Shown here piece by piece: positions 15,602 to 23,615 of a stretch of DNA of 64,000 bases. The notes under the pieces were generated by a model that was not told where the DNA came from, made no database searches, and was given only the letters and a program-made list of their open reading frames with translations. Within the stretch, counting starts at the first letter, position 1; the number at the start of each line of letters is the position of its first letter. The stretch is from Streptomyces sp. R28. GTDB lineage: Bacteria > Actinomycetota > Actinomycetes > Streptomycetales > Streptomycetaceae. The stretch lies in assembly GCF_041052385.1 (NCBI RefSeq), contig NZ_CP163439.1, positions 2,283,001 through 2,347,000 of the forward strand, in the 5' to 3' direction. The translations under genes were made by a program, and so were the position numbers.

Positions 15602-15732
15602 GGGGAACAGGGTCGGCGGTGGTGGCGCCGGCCACATCCGCCGAAGTACTCAGGCAGGTACTCAGAACTCCCGACCTCCCCGACTCCCCCGAAGCCCGCG
15701 AAGCCCCGAAGTCCCCGGCCCCCGAGCTTGTC

Positions 15733-16884
15733 TCAGAACGCCGAAACGCCCGTCAGCGCCCGTCCGATGAGCAGCTTCTGGATCTGGCTCGTGCCCTCGT
15801 AGAGGGTCATCACCCGGGCGTCGCGCAGCAGCTTGCCCGCCGGGTACTCGTCGATGTAGCCGTAACCGCCGTAGACCTGCAGGGCGTTGTTGGCGGCGCG
15901 GACGGCGGCCTCGGAGGCGAAGAGCTTGGCCTTGGAGGACTCGACGGCGAAGGGCTGCCCGCGGTCGATCAGGTCGGCGACCCGCCAGGTCAGCAGCCGG
16001 GCCGCGTCCACGTCCACGGCGATGTCGCTGATCAGCTCCTGGACCAGCTGGTGGTGGGCGATGGTCCGGCCGAACTGCTCGCGTTCACCGGCGTATCGGA
16101 CGGCCGCCTCCAGCGCGGCCTGGGCGATGCCGACGCACCCCGCGGCCACCGACATCCGCCCCTTGGCCAGGGCCGACATCGCGACCGAGAAGCCCTTGCC
16201 CTCCTCCCCCAGCATGGCGTCGGCAGGCACCCGTACGTCCTGAAGCACCAGCTCGGCGGTGGCCTGGCCGCGCAGGCCGAGCTTGCCGTGGATGGTGCGG
16301 CGGGTCAGGCCGGGGGTGTCGGTGGGGACCAGGAAGGCGGAGACGCCCTTGTGGCCGGGCGCGTCGGTGGACCGGGCGAAGAGCAGGACGACATCGGCCC
16401 ACGTGCCGTTCGTGATGAACATCTTGGTGCCGTTGATCACGTAGTCGTCGCCGTCGCGCACCGCCCGCGTGGTGAGGTTGCCCGCGTCGGAGCCGGTGCC
16501 CGGCTCGGTGAGGCCGAAGCAGCCGACGTACGCACCGGAGGTGAGCCCCGGCAGCCAGCGGCGCTTGTGCTCCTCGCTCCCCCAGGTCGCGACGGTCTTG
16601 GCGACCAGGCCCAGGGAGACCGACACGATCCCGCGCGCCGAGGAGTCGCCGCGCCCCAGCTCCTCCGTGACCAGGCAGTACGCGAGGTGGTCGCCGCCGG
16701 AGCCGCCGTACTCCTCGTCGATCGTCAGGCCCAGGAAACCGACCTCGCCGAGCTTCTTGACGAGCGAACGGTCCACCTCCTCGGCGCGGTCCCAGGCGAC
16801 GGCATGCGGGACTATCTCGCGTTCCACGAAGTCCCGGGCCAGCTGCCGGACGGCGGTCTGCTCCTCGCTGAGCTCCAGGTTCAT
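15733..16884 (-). CDS. Acyl-CoA dehydrogenase
   Basis: A full-length 383-residue acyl-CoA dehydrogenase. N-terminal helical domain (LSEEQTAVRQLARDFVEREI), flavin motif CFGLTEPGTGSDAGNLTT, FITNG, the QFGRTIAHHQLVQ helix, QVYGGYGYIDEYPAGKLLRDA and the catalytic-base motif LYEGTSQIQKLLIGR are all present, with the glutamate as expected for short/medium-chain enzymes. It delivers electrons through ETF during beta-oxidation or branched-chain acyl-CoA breakdown. The start is ATG 16884. It is divergent from a TetR gene and the shared intergenic space contains a 19-bp palindrome, so the TetR probably represses it. Confidence 0.94.
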   Translation of the reverse strand: MNLELSEEQTAVRQLARDFVEREIVPHAVAWDRAEEVDRSLVKKLGEVGFLGLTIDEEYGGSGGDHLAYCLVTEELGRGDSSARGIVSVSLGLVAKTVATWGSEEHKRRWLPGLTSGAYVGCFGLTEPGTGSDAGNLTTRAVRDGDDYVINGTKMFITNGTWADVVLLFARSTDAPGHKGVSAFLVPTDTPGLTRRTIHGKLGLRGQATAELVLQDVRVPADAMLGEEGKGFSVAMSALAKGRMSVAAGCVGIAQAALEAAVRYAGEREQFGRTIAHHQLVQELISDIAVDVDAARLLTWRVADLIDRGQPFAVESSKAKLFASEAAVRAANNALQVYGGYGYIDEYPAGKLLRDARVMTLYEGTSQIQKLLIGRALTGVSAF

Positions 16885-16936
16885 GCCGAGTCACCCCACA
16901 GACGGTGGCCATCCCCACGGACGGTGGCCGTGGAGG

Positions 16937-16964
16937 GCCGTACATTGAAAGCCGTACATTTAAA
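16937..16964. repeat. 14-bp tandem direct repeat in divergent promoter
   Basis: GCCGTACATTGAAA (16937-16950) is followed immediately by GCCGTACATTTAAA (16951-16964), 13 of 14 identical. The second copy runs into the palindrome at 16962-16980. It may provide tandem half-sites for a second regulator, or reflect promoter duplication. Confidence 0.6.
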
Positions 16965-16980
16965 TTAGCACTGCTAGTTT
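16962..16980. promoter_or_regulatory. TetR operator between acyl-CoA dehydrogenase and tetR
   Basis: AAATTAGCA-C-TGCTAGTTT has 8 of 9 arm positions paired. It lies midway between the two divergent starts (16884 and 17008). The same pattern recurs upstream of the aldehyde dehydrogenase (23548-23566), which suggests a common regulator. Confidence 0.65.
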
Positions 16981-17007
16981 CCAGTCGGCAGCCCTACTAT
17001 GTGCGCC

Positions 17008-17649
17008 ATGGCCCGACCGCGCAAGCCCCTCCTCAGCTACGACCGGATCGTCGAGACGGCTCGCGAACTCGTGGACGCGAAAGGCCTCGCGGCCGTCTCC
17101 ACGCGCCACCTCGCCGCCGAACTGGGCGTGAGCGGGCCGTCCCTCTACAACCACTTCCGCACGAAGGACGAGATCCTGGAGGCGGTCGCCGACTCGGTGA
17201 GCGCCCAGGTCGATCTGTCGATGTTCGAGGACGGCCGGGACTGGCGGACCGCGCTGCACGACTGGGCCGTCTCCTACCGGGCCGCCCTGCGGGACCACCC
17301 GAACATCGTTCCGGTCCTCGCCCAGGGCCCCGGCCGCCGCCCCGCCGGACTGCGCCTCGCCGACGCCGTCTACGGCGCGATGGTCGCCGCGGGCTGGCCG
17401 CCGGCGCAGGCCACGTCCATCGGCGCGCTGATGCGGTACTTCATCATGGGCTCGGCGCTCGGCTCGTTCGCCGGGGGCTTCGTGGACGACGCGAGCGCGT
17501 ACGACCCCGCCGACTACCCCCACCTCGGGCAGGCCCATCTCCTCGCCGAGCAGCAGGAGAAGATCGACGAGCGGGCCTTCGAGACGGGCCTGACGGCGCT
17601 GCTGGACGGCCTCGCGCGACAGTACGAGCAGGTCGGGCGCTCCGCATAA
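17008..17649 (+). CDS. TetR-family regulator divergent from acyl-CoA dehydrogenase
   Basis: About 213 residues. The DNA-binding domain is ETARELVDAKGLAAVSTRHLA then GVSGPSLYNHFRTKDEILE. The C-terminal part resembles the TetR_C_1 type dimerisation domain. ATG 17008 gives the usual MARPRKP start; ATG 16999 in frame adds only MCA. No clear ribosome site precedes either. It probably binds the 16962-16980 palindrome and thereby controls both itself and the acyl-CoA dehydrogenase; a second matching site suggests it also controls the ALDH-ADH operon at 21-23.5 kb. Confidence 0.88.
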   Translation: MARPRKPLLSYDRIVETARELVDAKGLAAVSTRHLAAELGVSGPSLYNHFRTKDEILEAVADSVSAQVDLSMFEDGRDWRTALHDWAVSYRAALRDHPNIVPVLAQGPGRRPAGLRLADAVYGAMVAAGWPPAQATSIGALMRYFIMGSALGSFAGGFVDDASAYDPADYPHLGQAHLLAEQQEKIDERAFETGLTALLDGLARQYEQVGRSA

Positions 17650-17650
17650 C

Positions 17651-17674
17651 ACGCTTCGGCGTTCACCGAAGTGT
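17651..17674. promoter_or_regulatory. Candidate ArsR-type operator
   Basis: ACGCTTCGG and CCGAAGTGT flank a 6-nt spacer and pair at 8 of 9 positions. The site ends 22 bp before the ATG of the ArsR-like gene, where an autorepressor would block transcription or initiation. Confidence 0.55.
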
Positions 17675-17695
17675 CGGTGCCCCATGCTGGGAGGC

Positions 17696-18406
17696 ATGAC
17701 CACCAGGGACCCCCAGGCGCCGCAGCTGGCCCGGCTCGCCGGGCTCATCGCCGACGAGACCCGGGCGGCCTGTCTGCTGGCGCTGCTCGACGGGCGGGCG
17801 TGGACCGCCGGTGAGCTGGCGCGGCACGCCGGGGTCGCCGCGTCGACGCTGAGCGAGCATCTGAGCAAGCTCGTCGCGGGCGGGCTGCTCGCCGAGGAGC
17901 GGCAGGGGCGGCACCGGTACGTACGGCTGGCCGGCCCGCGCGTCGCGCAACTGGTGGAGGACCTGGCCGGGCAGGTGTCACCGAGTGCCACCGTACGGCC
18001 GCGGAACCTGCGGGAATCCAGTGCCGGGTCGGCCATGGCGCGCGGCCGCACCTGCTACGACCATCTCGCCGGGCGGCTCGGCATCGCGGTCACGGACGCG
18101 CTGACCTCGCGAGGGCTGCTGCGGCAGGACACGGGGTTCGCGCTGACGGACGCGGGGCTCGGCTGGTTCGACAGCGCCGGCATCCGCCTCGACCGCGCCG
18201 GCCGCCGCCCGCTGGCCCGCGCCTGCCTCGACTGGACCGAGCGCCGACCCCATCTCGCGGGCGTCGCGGGTGCGGCCCTGTGCCGGCACGCGCTGGACGC
18301 GGAGTGGTGTGTGCGGATCGGCTCGGAGCGGGCCGTGAAGGTGACGGCGGTGGGCGAAAGGGCGCTCTCCGAGTTGCTGGGCATCGATTCAGCGGCGCTG
18401 CGCTGA
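17696..18406 (+). CDS. ArsR/SmtB-like winged-helix regulator
   Basis: A 236-residue protein with an N-terminal ArsR-type winged helix (LIADETRAACLLALLDGRAW, then ELARHAGVAASTLSEHLSKL and the wing AEERQGRHRYVRLAG). A longer C-terminal region of unknown function follows, containing a CLDWTERRPHLAGVAGAALC segment. That LDWTERRPHLAGxLG pattern is found in a set of actinobacterial ArsR regulators paired with EamA or MFS exporters, which fits the EamA gene that follows. The start is ATG 17696 with GGGAGG upstream. Confidence 0.85.
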   Translation: MTTRDPQAPQLARLAGLIADETRAACLLALLDGRAWTAGELARHAGVAASTLSEHLSKLVAGGLLAEERQGRHRYVRLAGPRVAQLVEDLAGQVSPSATVRPRNLRESSAGSAMARGRTCYDHLAGRLGIAVTDALTSRGLLRQDTGFALTDAGLGWFDSAGIRLDRAGRRPLARACLDWTERRPHLAGVAGAALCRHALDAEWCVRIGSERAVKVTAVGERALSELLGIDSAALR

Positions 18407-18474
18407 GCGCCCCGAAGGGGCGCGGGGCTGTATCGGCATGCGGCTCCGCCGCGCGGGCGCGACCAGCCACGACG
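18407..18474. repeat. Dispersed intergenic repeat, copy B, with terminator-like hairpin
   Basis: GCGCCCC-GAA-GGGGCGC (18407-18423) is a perfect 7-bp stem directly after the ArsR stop. It is followed by CGGGGCTGTATCGGCATGCG, GCTCCGCCGC and GGGCGCGACCAGCCACGACG. Copy A at 4175-4239 has the same order of blocks. The stem could terminate the ArsR transcript before the EamA gene. Confidence 0.65.
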
Positions 18475-18558
18475 CACCCGCAGAGTCACGACGGAGCAGC
18501 TGCCACCCCGTCCGAAATCCGCGAGCTTTCCGATCCACTCCCCCCTAGCCTCTGGAGC

Positions 18559-19500
18559 ATGATGAACGCCTCCCCCGCCCGCCGTACGGAGCTGCTCGCC
18601 GCCGGCGCAGCCACCGTCACCGTCGTTCTCTGGGCCTCCGCCTTCGTCTCCATCCGCAGCGCGGGCTCCGAGTACTCGCCGGGCGCGCTCGCGCTGGGGC
18701 GGCTGCTCGTCGGCGCCCTGGTGCTGGGGGTGATCTGCCTCGTCCGCCGGGAGGGGCTGCCTCCTCGGGCGGCCTGGCCTGGGATCGGGATATCGGGCCT
18801 GCTGTGGTTCGGCTGCTACAGCGTCGTGCTGAACTGGGGCGAGCAGCAGGTGGACGCAGGTACGGCGGCTCTCGTCGTGAACATCGGGCCCATCCTCATC
18901 GCGCTGCTGGGCGCCCGGCTGCTCGGGGACCCGATGCCGCCGCGGCTGCTCGCGGGGATGGCGGTGTCGTTCGCCGGTGCGGTGACCGTGGGTCTGTCGA
19001 TGTCGGGCGGGGGCGGCTCCTCGGTGCTCGGAGTGGTGCTGTGCCTGCTCGCCGCGGTCGGGTACGCGGGCGGCGTGGTGGCACAGAAGCCGGCGCTGGG
19101 CCATGCGAGCCCGCTCCAGGTGACGACGTTCGGGTGTCTGGTCGGCGCGGTCCTCTGCCTGCCGTTCGGCGGGCAGCTCGTCGACGACGTGGCCGGTGCC
19201 TCCGTCTCCGCGACCCTCAACGTGGTCTATCTGGGCGTCTTCTCGCTGGCCCTCGCCTTCACGACCTGGGCGTACGCCCTGGCCCGTACGACCGCCAGCC
19301 GCATGGGCGCGACCACGTACGCGGTGCCCGCGCTGGTCGTGCTGATGTCCTGGCTGGCGCTGGGCGAGGTGCCGGGGCTGCTCACCCTGGTGGGCGGGGC
19401 ACTGTGTCTGGCCGGGGTCGCCGTGTCGCGGTCCCGGACGCGGGTGGCCCGGGTCGTGGCGGCCTCGCCACAACCCGAGCAGACCCGCGAGTCGGCGTGA
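18559..19500 (+). CDS. EamA-family (DMT) transporter
   Basis: A 313-residue membrane protein with about ten helices arranged as two EamA repeats. The first opens with VVLWASAFVSIRSAGSEYSP and ends near VGLSM; the second includes VVAQKPALGHASPLQ and ends with WLALGEVPGLLTLVGGALCLAG. Members export amino acids, nucleosides or drugs. ATG 18559 and ATG 18562 are adjacent in-frame starts; GGAG at 18554 fits the second slightly better. It follows the ArsR gene in the same direction after the repeat, so it may be its target. It is convergent with the MHS gene, with 1 bp between stops. Confidence 0.9.
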   Translation: MMNASPARRTELLAAGAATVTVVLWASAFVSIRSAGSEYSPGALALGRLLVGALVLGVICLVRREGLPPRAAWPGIGISGLLWFGCYSVVLNWGEQQVDAGTAALVVNIGPILIALLGARLLGDPMPPRLLAGMAVSFAGAVTVGLSMSGGGGSSVLGVVLCLLAAVGYAGGVVAQKPALGHASPLQVTTFGCLVGAVLCLPFGGQLVDDVAGASVSATLNVVYLGVFSLALAFTTWAYALARTTASRMGATTYAVPALVVLMSWLALGEVPGLLTLVGGALCLAGVAVSRSRTRVARVVAASPQPEQTRESA

Positions 19501-19501
19501 A

Positions 19502-20824
19502 TCAGCGGGAACCCGCCCTGCCCGCGAGGACCTTGATGGACAGCAGGGCGATCACCGACAGGCCGATGATGTAGCCGGAGACGGCCATCGAGGTGCCGGT
19601 GGCCTCCAGCAGCAGCACCATGACGAACGGGGCAAGGCCACCGCCGAGCACGGCCGCGATCTGGTAGCCGAGGGAGGCGCCCGTGTAGCGCATCTCGGGC
19701 GTGAACAGCTCGGCGAACAGGGCCGCCTGGGGGCCGTACATGATGCTGAGGAAACAGCTGGCCACGAATGTGCCGACCGCCAGCCACAGCAGCGACCCGG
19801 TGTCGATCAGCAGGAACAGCGGTACCGCCCACAGGCCGATGCCGGCCGCGCCGAGCGCGTAGATGCGGATACGGCCGATCTTGTCCGAGAGCGCGGCGGC
19901 GGCCGGGATCAGCACCAACTGGGTGAGGCTGATGCAGAGCGAGACGGTGAGGACGGCGCTCTTCTTCATGCCGAGTTCACGGGTCGTGTAGTCGAGCACG
20001 CCGGTGATGATGATGTAGAAGGTCGCGGTGTTCACCGCGAAGGAGCCGCCGGCGAGCAGCACCGTGCCGAGGTGGCCGCGCAGGATCGTGCGCAGCGGGG
20101 AGGACTGCTCCGACTTCTCCTTCTCGGCCAGCGCCTTCTCCGCCTCCCGGAATTCGGGCGTCTCCTCGACGCGCGTGTGGATGTACCAGGCGAGCACGAG
20201 GACGAGCAAGCCGACGAGGAACGGCGCGCGCCAGCCCCAGGCCGCGAACTGGGAGTCCGTCGTGAACGCTCCGGCCAGCAGGAACACCGTGTTGGCGGTC
20301 ACCACGCCGATGGGGACGCCGAGCTGGACGAAGCTGCCGTAGATGCCGCGCTTGCCCTCGGGGGCGTACTCGGTGGCCATCAGCATCGCGCCGCCCCACT
20401 GGGCGCCGACGGCGATGCCCTGCAGCACGCGGAAGAGGACCAGCAGGATCGGCGCGGCGACGCCGATCGTGTCGTACGTCGGGAGCAGGCCGATGCCGGT
20501 GGTGGCGAGGCCCATGAGGGTGAGCGCGAGGACCAGCATCGGCTTGCGGCCGCGCTTGTCGCCGAGCTGGCCCGCGACGATGCCGCCGAGGGGGCGGGCA
20601 AGGAAGCCGACGGCGAAGGTGGCGAAGGAAGCGAGTACTCCTGCGGTGGAGCTGCCGGACGGGAAGTACAGATCGCCGAGGACGAGAGCGGCGGCGATGC
20701 CGAAGACGAAGTAGTCGTACCACTCGACGGCTGAGGCGAGGGCTGCCGCGGTGGCTACGCGGCGCCGATTGCCTGCGGCGGGAGCGGTGGCGGTGAGCGG
20801 CTGGGCCGCGGGGGCCGTGTCCAT
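19502..20824 (-). CDS. MFS transporter, metabolite:H+ symporter (MHS) type
   Basis: A 440-residue, 12-helix transporter. The MHS signatures are the early AAALASAVEWYDYFVFGIAA and ARPLGGIVAGQLGDKRGRKP (loop 2-3 motif), then EYAPEGKRGIYGSFVQLGVP and ELFTPEMRYTGASLGYQIAA. This type imports organic acids such as shikimate, alpha-ketoglutarate, citrate, benzoate-type acids or betaine. The start is ATG 20824; GGAG is 9 nt upstream. An ACCGGACGGT-like palindrome about 61-76 bp upstream may be its operator. Substrate unknown. Confidence 0.92.
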   Translation of the reverse strand: MDTAPAAQPLTATAPAAGNRRRVATAAALASAVEWYDYFVFGIAAALVLGDLYFPSGSSTAGVLASFATFAVGFLARPLGGIVAGQLGDKRGRKPMLVLALTLMGLATTGIGLLPTYDTIGVAAPILLVLFRVLQGIAVGAQWGGAMLMATEYAPEGKRGIYGSFVQLGVPIGVVTANTVFLLAGAFTTDSQFAAWGWRAPFLVGLLVLVLAWYIHTRVEETPEFREAEKALAEKEKSEQSSPLRTILRGHLGTVLLAGGSFAVNTATFYIIITGVLDYTTRELGMKKSAVLTVSLCISLTQLVLIPAAAALSDKIGRIRIYALGAAGIGLWAVPLFLLIDTGSLLWLAVGTFVASCFLSIMYGPQAALFAELFTPEMRYTGASLGYQIAAVLGGGLAPFVMVLLLEATGTSMAVSGYIIGLSVIALLSIKVLAGRAGSR

Positions 20825-20884
20825 GCTGCACACTCCGGGTGGGTGCGGGGGACGGAGCAGGGGGTGGTTCGGGTCCCGGGAACG

Positions 20885-20900
20885 TACTGACCGGACGGTA
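20885..20900. promoter_or_regulatory. Candidate operator upstream of MHS transporter
   Basis: TACTGACC/GGACGGTA pairs at 6 of 8 positions and matches 12 of 14 positions of the site before the SDR operon (4137-4150). It lies 61-76 bp upstream of the MHS start. Shared control by a TetR protein is an inference. Confidence 0.4.
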
Positions 20901-20972
20901 TGCCCGTCAACGGGTCGTGCAGCAGGACTTTTACCTGCACATGGCACGCACCGTGGAGTCCGGACATGCCTC

Positions 20973-21003
20973 GCACCCCGGCCTCGCACGGAGGCCGGGG
21001 TGC
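20973..21003 (-). terminator. Perfect 13-bp hairpin after ADH gene
   Basis: GCACCCCGGCCTC (20973-20985) and GAGGCCGGGGTGC (20991-21003) are perfect complements with a 5-nt loop. The hairpin starts 15 nt beyond the ADH stop codon on the minus strand, so it ends the ALDH-ADH operon. Confidence 0.85.
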
Positions 21004-21017
21004 GCCGGGCGCGGGCG

Positions 21018-22100
21018 CTAGAACACCACCAGTGCCCTGCCGCCCTTGCCCGCCAGCATGTTCTCGAACGCCGCCGGAATGCCCTCCAGCGCGATCCGTT
21101 CCGTCACCAGCGCCCCCAGGTCCAGGCGGCCCGCGCGGACGTGCTCGGCCAGGACCGGCAGGTCACGGGCCGGGTCGGAGTTGCCGTAGACGCAGCCGGA
21201 GAGGGTCCGGCCCCAGTGGAAGATCTCCAGGGCGTTGAAGGTGACCTGCTGGTCCTTGCCGCCGATGCCGACGACCGTGGTGCGGCCGCCGCGCCGGGTG
21301 GAGTCCCAGGCGGTGCGGATCGTCGTCGCGCGGCCCACGCACTCGACGGCCACGTCCACGCCCTGCTTGCCGGTGAGGGCGCGGATCTCGCGGGCCGTGT
21401 TCTCGGAGGCGACGACGTAGTCCGTGGCGCCCGCCGCCCGGGCCAGCTCCTCCTTCTCCGGGGAGACATCGACCGCGACGATCTTCGCCGCGCCCGCGAT
21501 CCTGGCGGCCTGCAGTGCGGCGAGACCCACTCCCCCGACGCCGTACACCGCGACCGTCTCCCCCTGCTGGACCCGCGCCGAGTGGTGCACGGCGCCGTAG
21601 CCGGTGAGCACGGCACAGCCCAGCAGGGCGGCGTCGGTGAGCGGGACGCCGTCCGGGAGCGGCAGCAGGCACCCGGCCGACACGACCGTCTCCTCGGCGA
21701 ACGCGGCGACGTTCAGGCCGGGGTGCAGGTCGGTGCCGTCGGCGGTACGGGCGTAGACGTCGGCGGCGCCGTTCAGCGCGTTCGCGCACAGCCAGACCTC
21801 GCCGAGCGAGCAGGCGTGGCAACTGCCGCAGGACGGCGCCCAGTTGAGGACGACTCCGTCGCCCGGTGCGACGTGGGTGACGCCCTCACCCACGGCCACG
21901 ACCGTGCCGGCGCCCTCGTGGCCGAGGACCGCGGGGACCGGGACGCGCATGGTGCCGTTGGACAGGGACAGGTCGGAGTGGCAGACGCCGGCGGCGGCGA
22001 GGCGTACGCGGACCTGGCCGGGGCCGGGGTCGGGCAGGTCGATGTCGGTGATCTCCAGCGGGGAGCCGATGGCGGGCAGGACGGCGGCGCGGACAGCCAT
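21018..22100 (-). CDS. Zinc-dependent alcohol dehydrogenase (MDR)
   Basis: A 360-residue medium-chain dehydrogenase. Catalytic zinc ligands sit in GVCHSDLS, LGHEGAGTV and the later GCAVLTGYGA. The structural zinc loop CGSCHACSLGEVWLC is complete. The cofactor motif YGVGGVGLAALQAARIAGA is followed by VDVSPEK, whose aspartate indicates NAD. It is closest to the class III / mycothiol-dependent-like Streptomyces dehydrogenases; the exact alcohol is unknown. The start is ATG 22100 with GGGGAG upstream. It is 16 bp downstream of the aldehyde dehydrogenase and probably cotranscribed, giving an alcohol-aldehyde-acid route. Confidence 0.92.
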   Translation of the reverse strand: MAVRAAVLPAIGSPLEITDIDLPDPGPGQVRVRLAAAGVCHSDLSLSNGTMRVPVPAVLGHEGAGTVVAVGEGVTHVAPGDGVVLNWAPSCGSCHACSLGEVWLCANALNGAADVYARTADGTDLHPGLNVAAFAEETVVSAGCLLPLPDGVPLTDAALLGCAVLTGYGAVHHSARVQQGETVAVYGVGGVGLAALQAARIAGAAKIVAVDVSPEKEELARAAGATDYVVASENTAREIRALTGKQGVDVAVECVGRATTIRTAWDSTRRGGRTTVVGIGGKDQQVTFNALEIFHWGRTLSGCVYGNSDPARDLPVLAEHVRAGRLDLGALVTERIALEGIPAAFENMLAGKGGRALVVF

Positions 22101-22116
22101 GATGGATGAAACTCCC

Positions 22117-23505
22117 CTAGAACTGGAGGGACTTGGTCTGGAGGTACTCGGTCAGGCCGTGCGCGCCGAGTTCGCGGCCCACACCCGACTGCTTGTAGCC
22201 GCCGAAGGGGGCGAGCGGGTTGAAGCGGCCGCCGTTGATGTCGACCTGCCCGGTGTCCATACGGCGCGCGAAGGCCACCGCCTCCGCCTCCTCGCCCGCC
22301 CAGACGGCGCCCGCGAGGCCGTAGACCGTGCCGTTGGCGATCCGCAGGGCGTCCGCCTCGTCCTCGTACTTCAGGATCGACAGGACCGGGCCGAAGATCT
22401 CCTCCTGCGCGATGGTCATCTCGGGCGTCACGTCGGCGAAGACGGTCGGGCTGACGAACCAGCCCTGCTCGCGCGGCGCTTCGGGGCCGCCCGCGACCAG
22501 CCGCGCCCCCTCGGCGACCCCCTTCTCGATGTAACCGAGGACCCTCTCCTGTTGCTTGGCGCTCACCACCGGCCCGATGCGCTCGCCGTACTTCGCGGCG
22601 GCGTCCGCGGCCAGCTGCACGGCCTCGTCGTACTGGTCCCGGTGCACCAGCATCCGCGTCCAGGCGCTGCACGTCTGCCCGGAGTTGGACATGACGTTGG
22701 CGACGCCGACGTTGACCGCCTTGGCGAGGTCCGCGCTCGGCAGGATGACGTTGGCGGACTTGCCGCCCAGCTCCAGGGCGACCTTCTTGATGGCCGCGCC
22801 GGCCACCGCGGCGATCTGCCGGCCGACGGCCGTGGAGCCGGTGAAGGAGACCAGGTCGACACCCGGGTGCTCGGCGAGCGCCTGGCCGGCGACCGGGCCG
22901 CGGCCGGTGACCAGGTTGAAGACGCCCGCGGGGACGCCGGCCTCGTGCACCGCCTCGGCGAAGAGTTGGGCGACCAGCGGGGTGTCCTCAGCGGGCTTCA
23001 GCACCACCGTGCAGCCCGCCGCGAGCGCCGGGGCGACCTTGGCGACGATCTGGTGGAGCGGGTAGTTCCAGGGCGTGATGGCACCGACCACCCCGATGGG
23101 CTCGTGGTGGACGGTCGAGTTGCCGACCTTCTCCTCGAAGGCGTACGTCGCCGCCAGCTCGGCGTAGGAGCCCGCGACCGCGATCGGCACGCCCGCGTGC
23201 ACCCCCTGCGAGAACTTCAGCGGCGAGCCGAGCTCGGCGGTGACCGTCTCGGCGATCTCGTCCTTGCGGGCCTCCAGGGCGTCCCGGAGGGCTGCCAGCC
23301 GCGCGGCCCGCTCGGCGGGCGGGGTCGCGGCCCAGCCCGGAAGGGCGGCGCGAGCGGCCCGTACGGCGGTGTCGACGTCCTCGGCGGTGCCGGCCGGGAC
23401 CCGGCCGACGACCTGCTCGTCGGCCGGGTTGACCACCTCGATCACGTCCTGGCCCGCGGCGGGGCGCCAGGCGCCGTCGATGTACATGTCGTCGTGTGCC
23501 TTCAT
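22117..23505 (-). CDS. Aldehyde dehydrogenase
   Basis: A 462-residue NAD(P)-dependent aldehyde dehydrogenase. Landmarks are VVGAITPWNYPLHQIVAKVA, VVLKPAEDTPLVA, the FTGSTAVGRQ nucleotide loop, catalytic Glu in VALELGGKSANV, catalytic Cys in SNSGQTCSAW, and EEIFGPVLSILKY. The start is ATG 23505 with GGGAGG upstream. It is the first gene of a two-gene operon with the zinc alcohol dehydrogenase. A palindrome at 23548-23566, matching that of the divergent acyl-CoA dehydrogenase/tetR promoter, suggests the same TetR regulator. Confidence 0.94.
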   Translation of the reverse strand: MKAHDDMYIDGAWRPAAGQDVIEVVNPADEQVVGRVPAGTAEDVDTAVRAARAALPGWAATPPAERAARLAALRDALEARKDEIAETVTAELGSPLKFSQGVHAGVPIAVAGSYAELAATYAFEEKVGNSTVHHEPIGVVGAITPWNYPLHQIVAKVAPALAAGCTVVLKPAEDTPLVAQLFAEAVHEAGVPAGVFNLVTGRGPVAGQALAEHPGVDLVSFTGSTAVGRQIAAVAGAAIKKVALELGGKSANVILPSADLAKAVNVGVANVMSNSGQTCSAWTRMLVHRDQYDEAVQLAADAAAKYGERIGPVVSAKQQERVLGYIEKGVAEGARLVAGGPEAPREQGWFVSPTVFADVTPEMTIAQEEIFGPVLSILKYEDEADALRIANGTVYGLAGAVWAGEEAEAVAFARRMDTGQVDINGGRFNPLAPFGGYKQSGVGRELGAHGLTEYLQTKSLQF

Positions 23506-23547
23506 TGCGCTTCCTCCCGGGCAGGGCTGTCTCGTCGTCCGGCTCAT

Positions 23548-23566
23548 AAACTAGCGGCGTTAGTTT
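23548..23566. promoter_or_regulatory. TetR operator upstream of ALDH-ADH operon
   Basis: AAACTAGCG-G-CGTTAGTTT pairs at 8 of 9 positions. It lies 43-61 bp upstream of the ALDH start. It shares the AAA(C/T)TAGC..GCTAGTTT-like layout and 1-nt centre of the 16962-16980 operator. Confidence 0.65.
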
Positions 23567-23576
23567 TTATGCGCCA

Positions 23577-23612
23577 GCCGTATCGACGTGCGGCTGCGCC
23601 GCGCGGCCCATG
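23577..23612. repeat. Dispersed intergenic repeat, copy C (partial)
   Basis: GCCGTATCGACGTGCGGCTG then CGCCGCGCGGCCCATGAC resembles the middle of copies A and B (CTGTATCGGCATGCGGCTCC then GCCGCGCGGG). The flanking GGGGCGCGGGG block is missing. Confidence 0.45.
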
Positions 23613-23615
23613 ACA

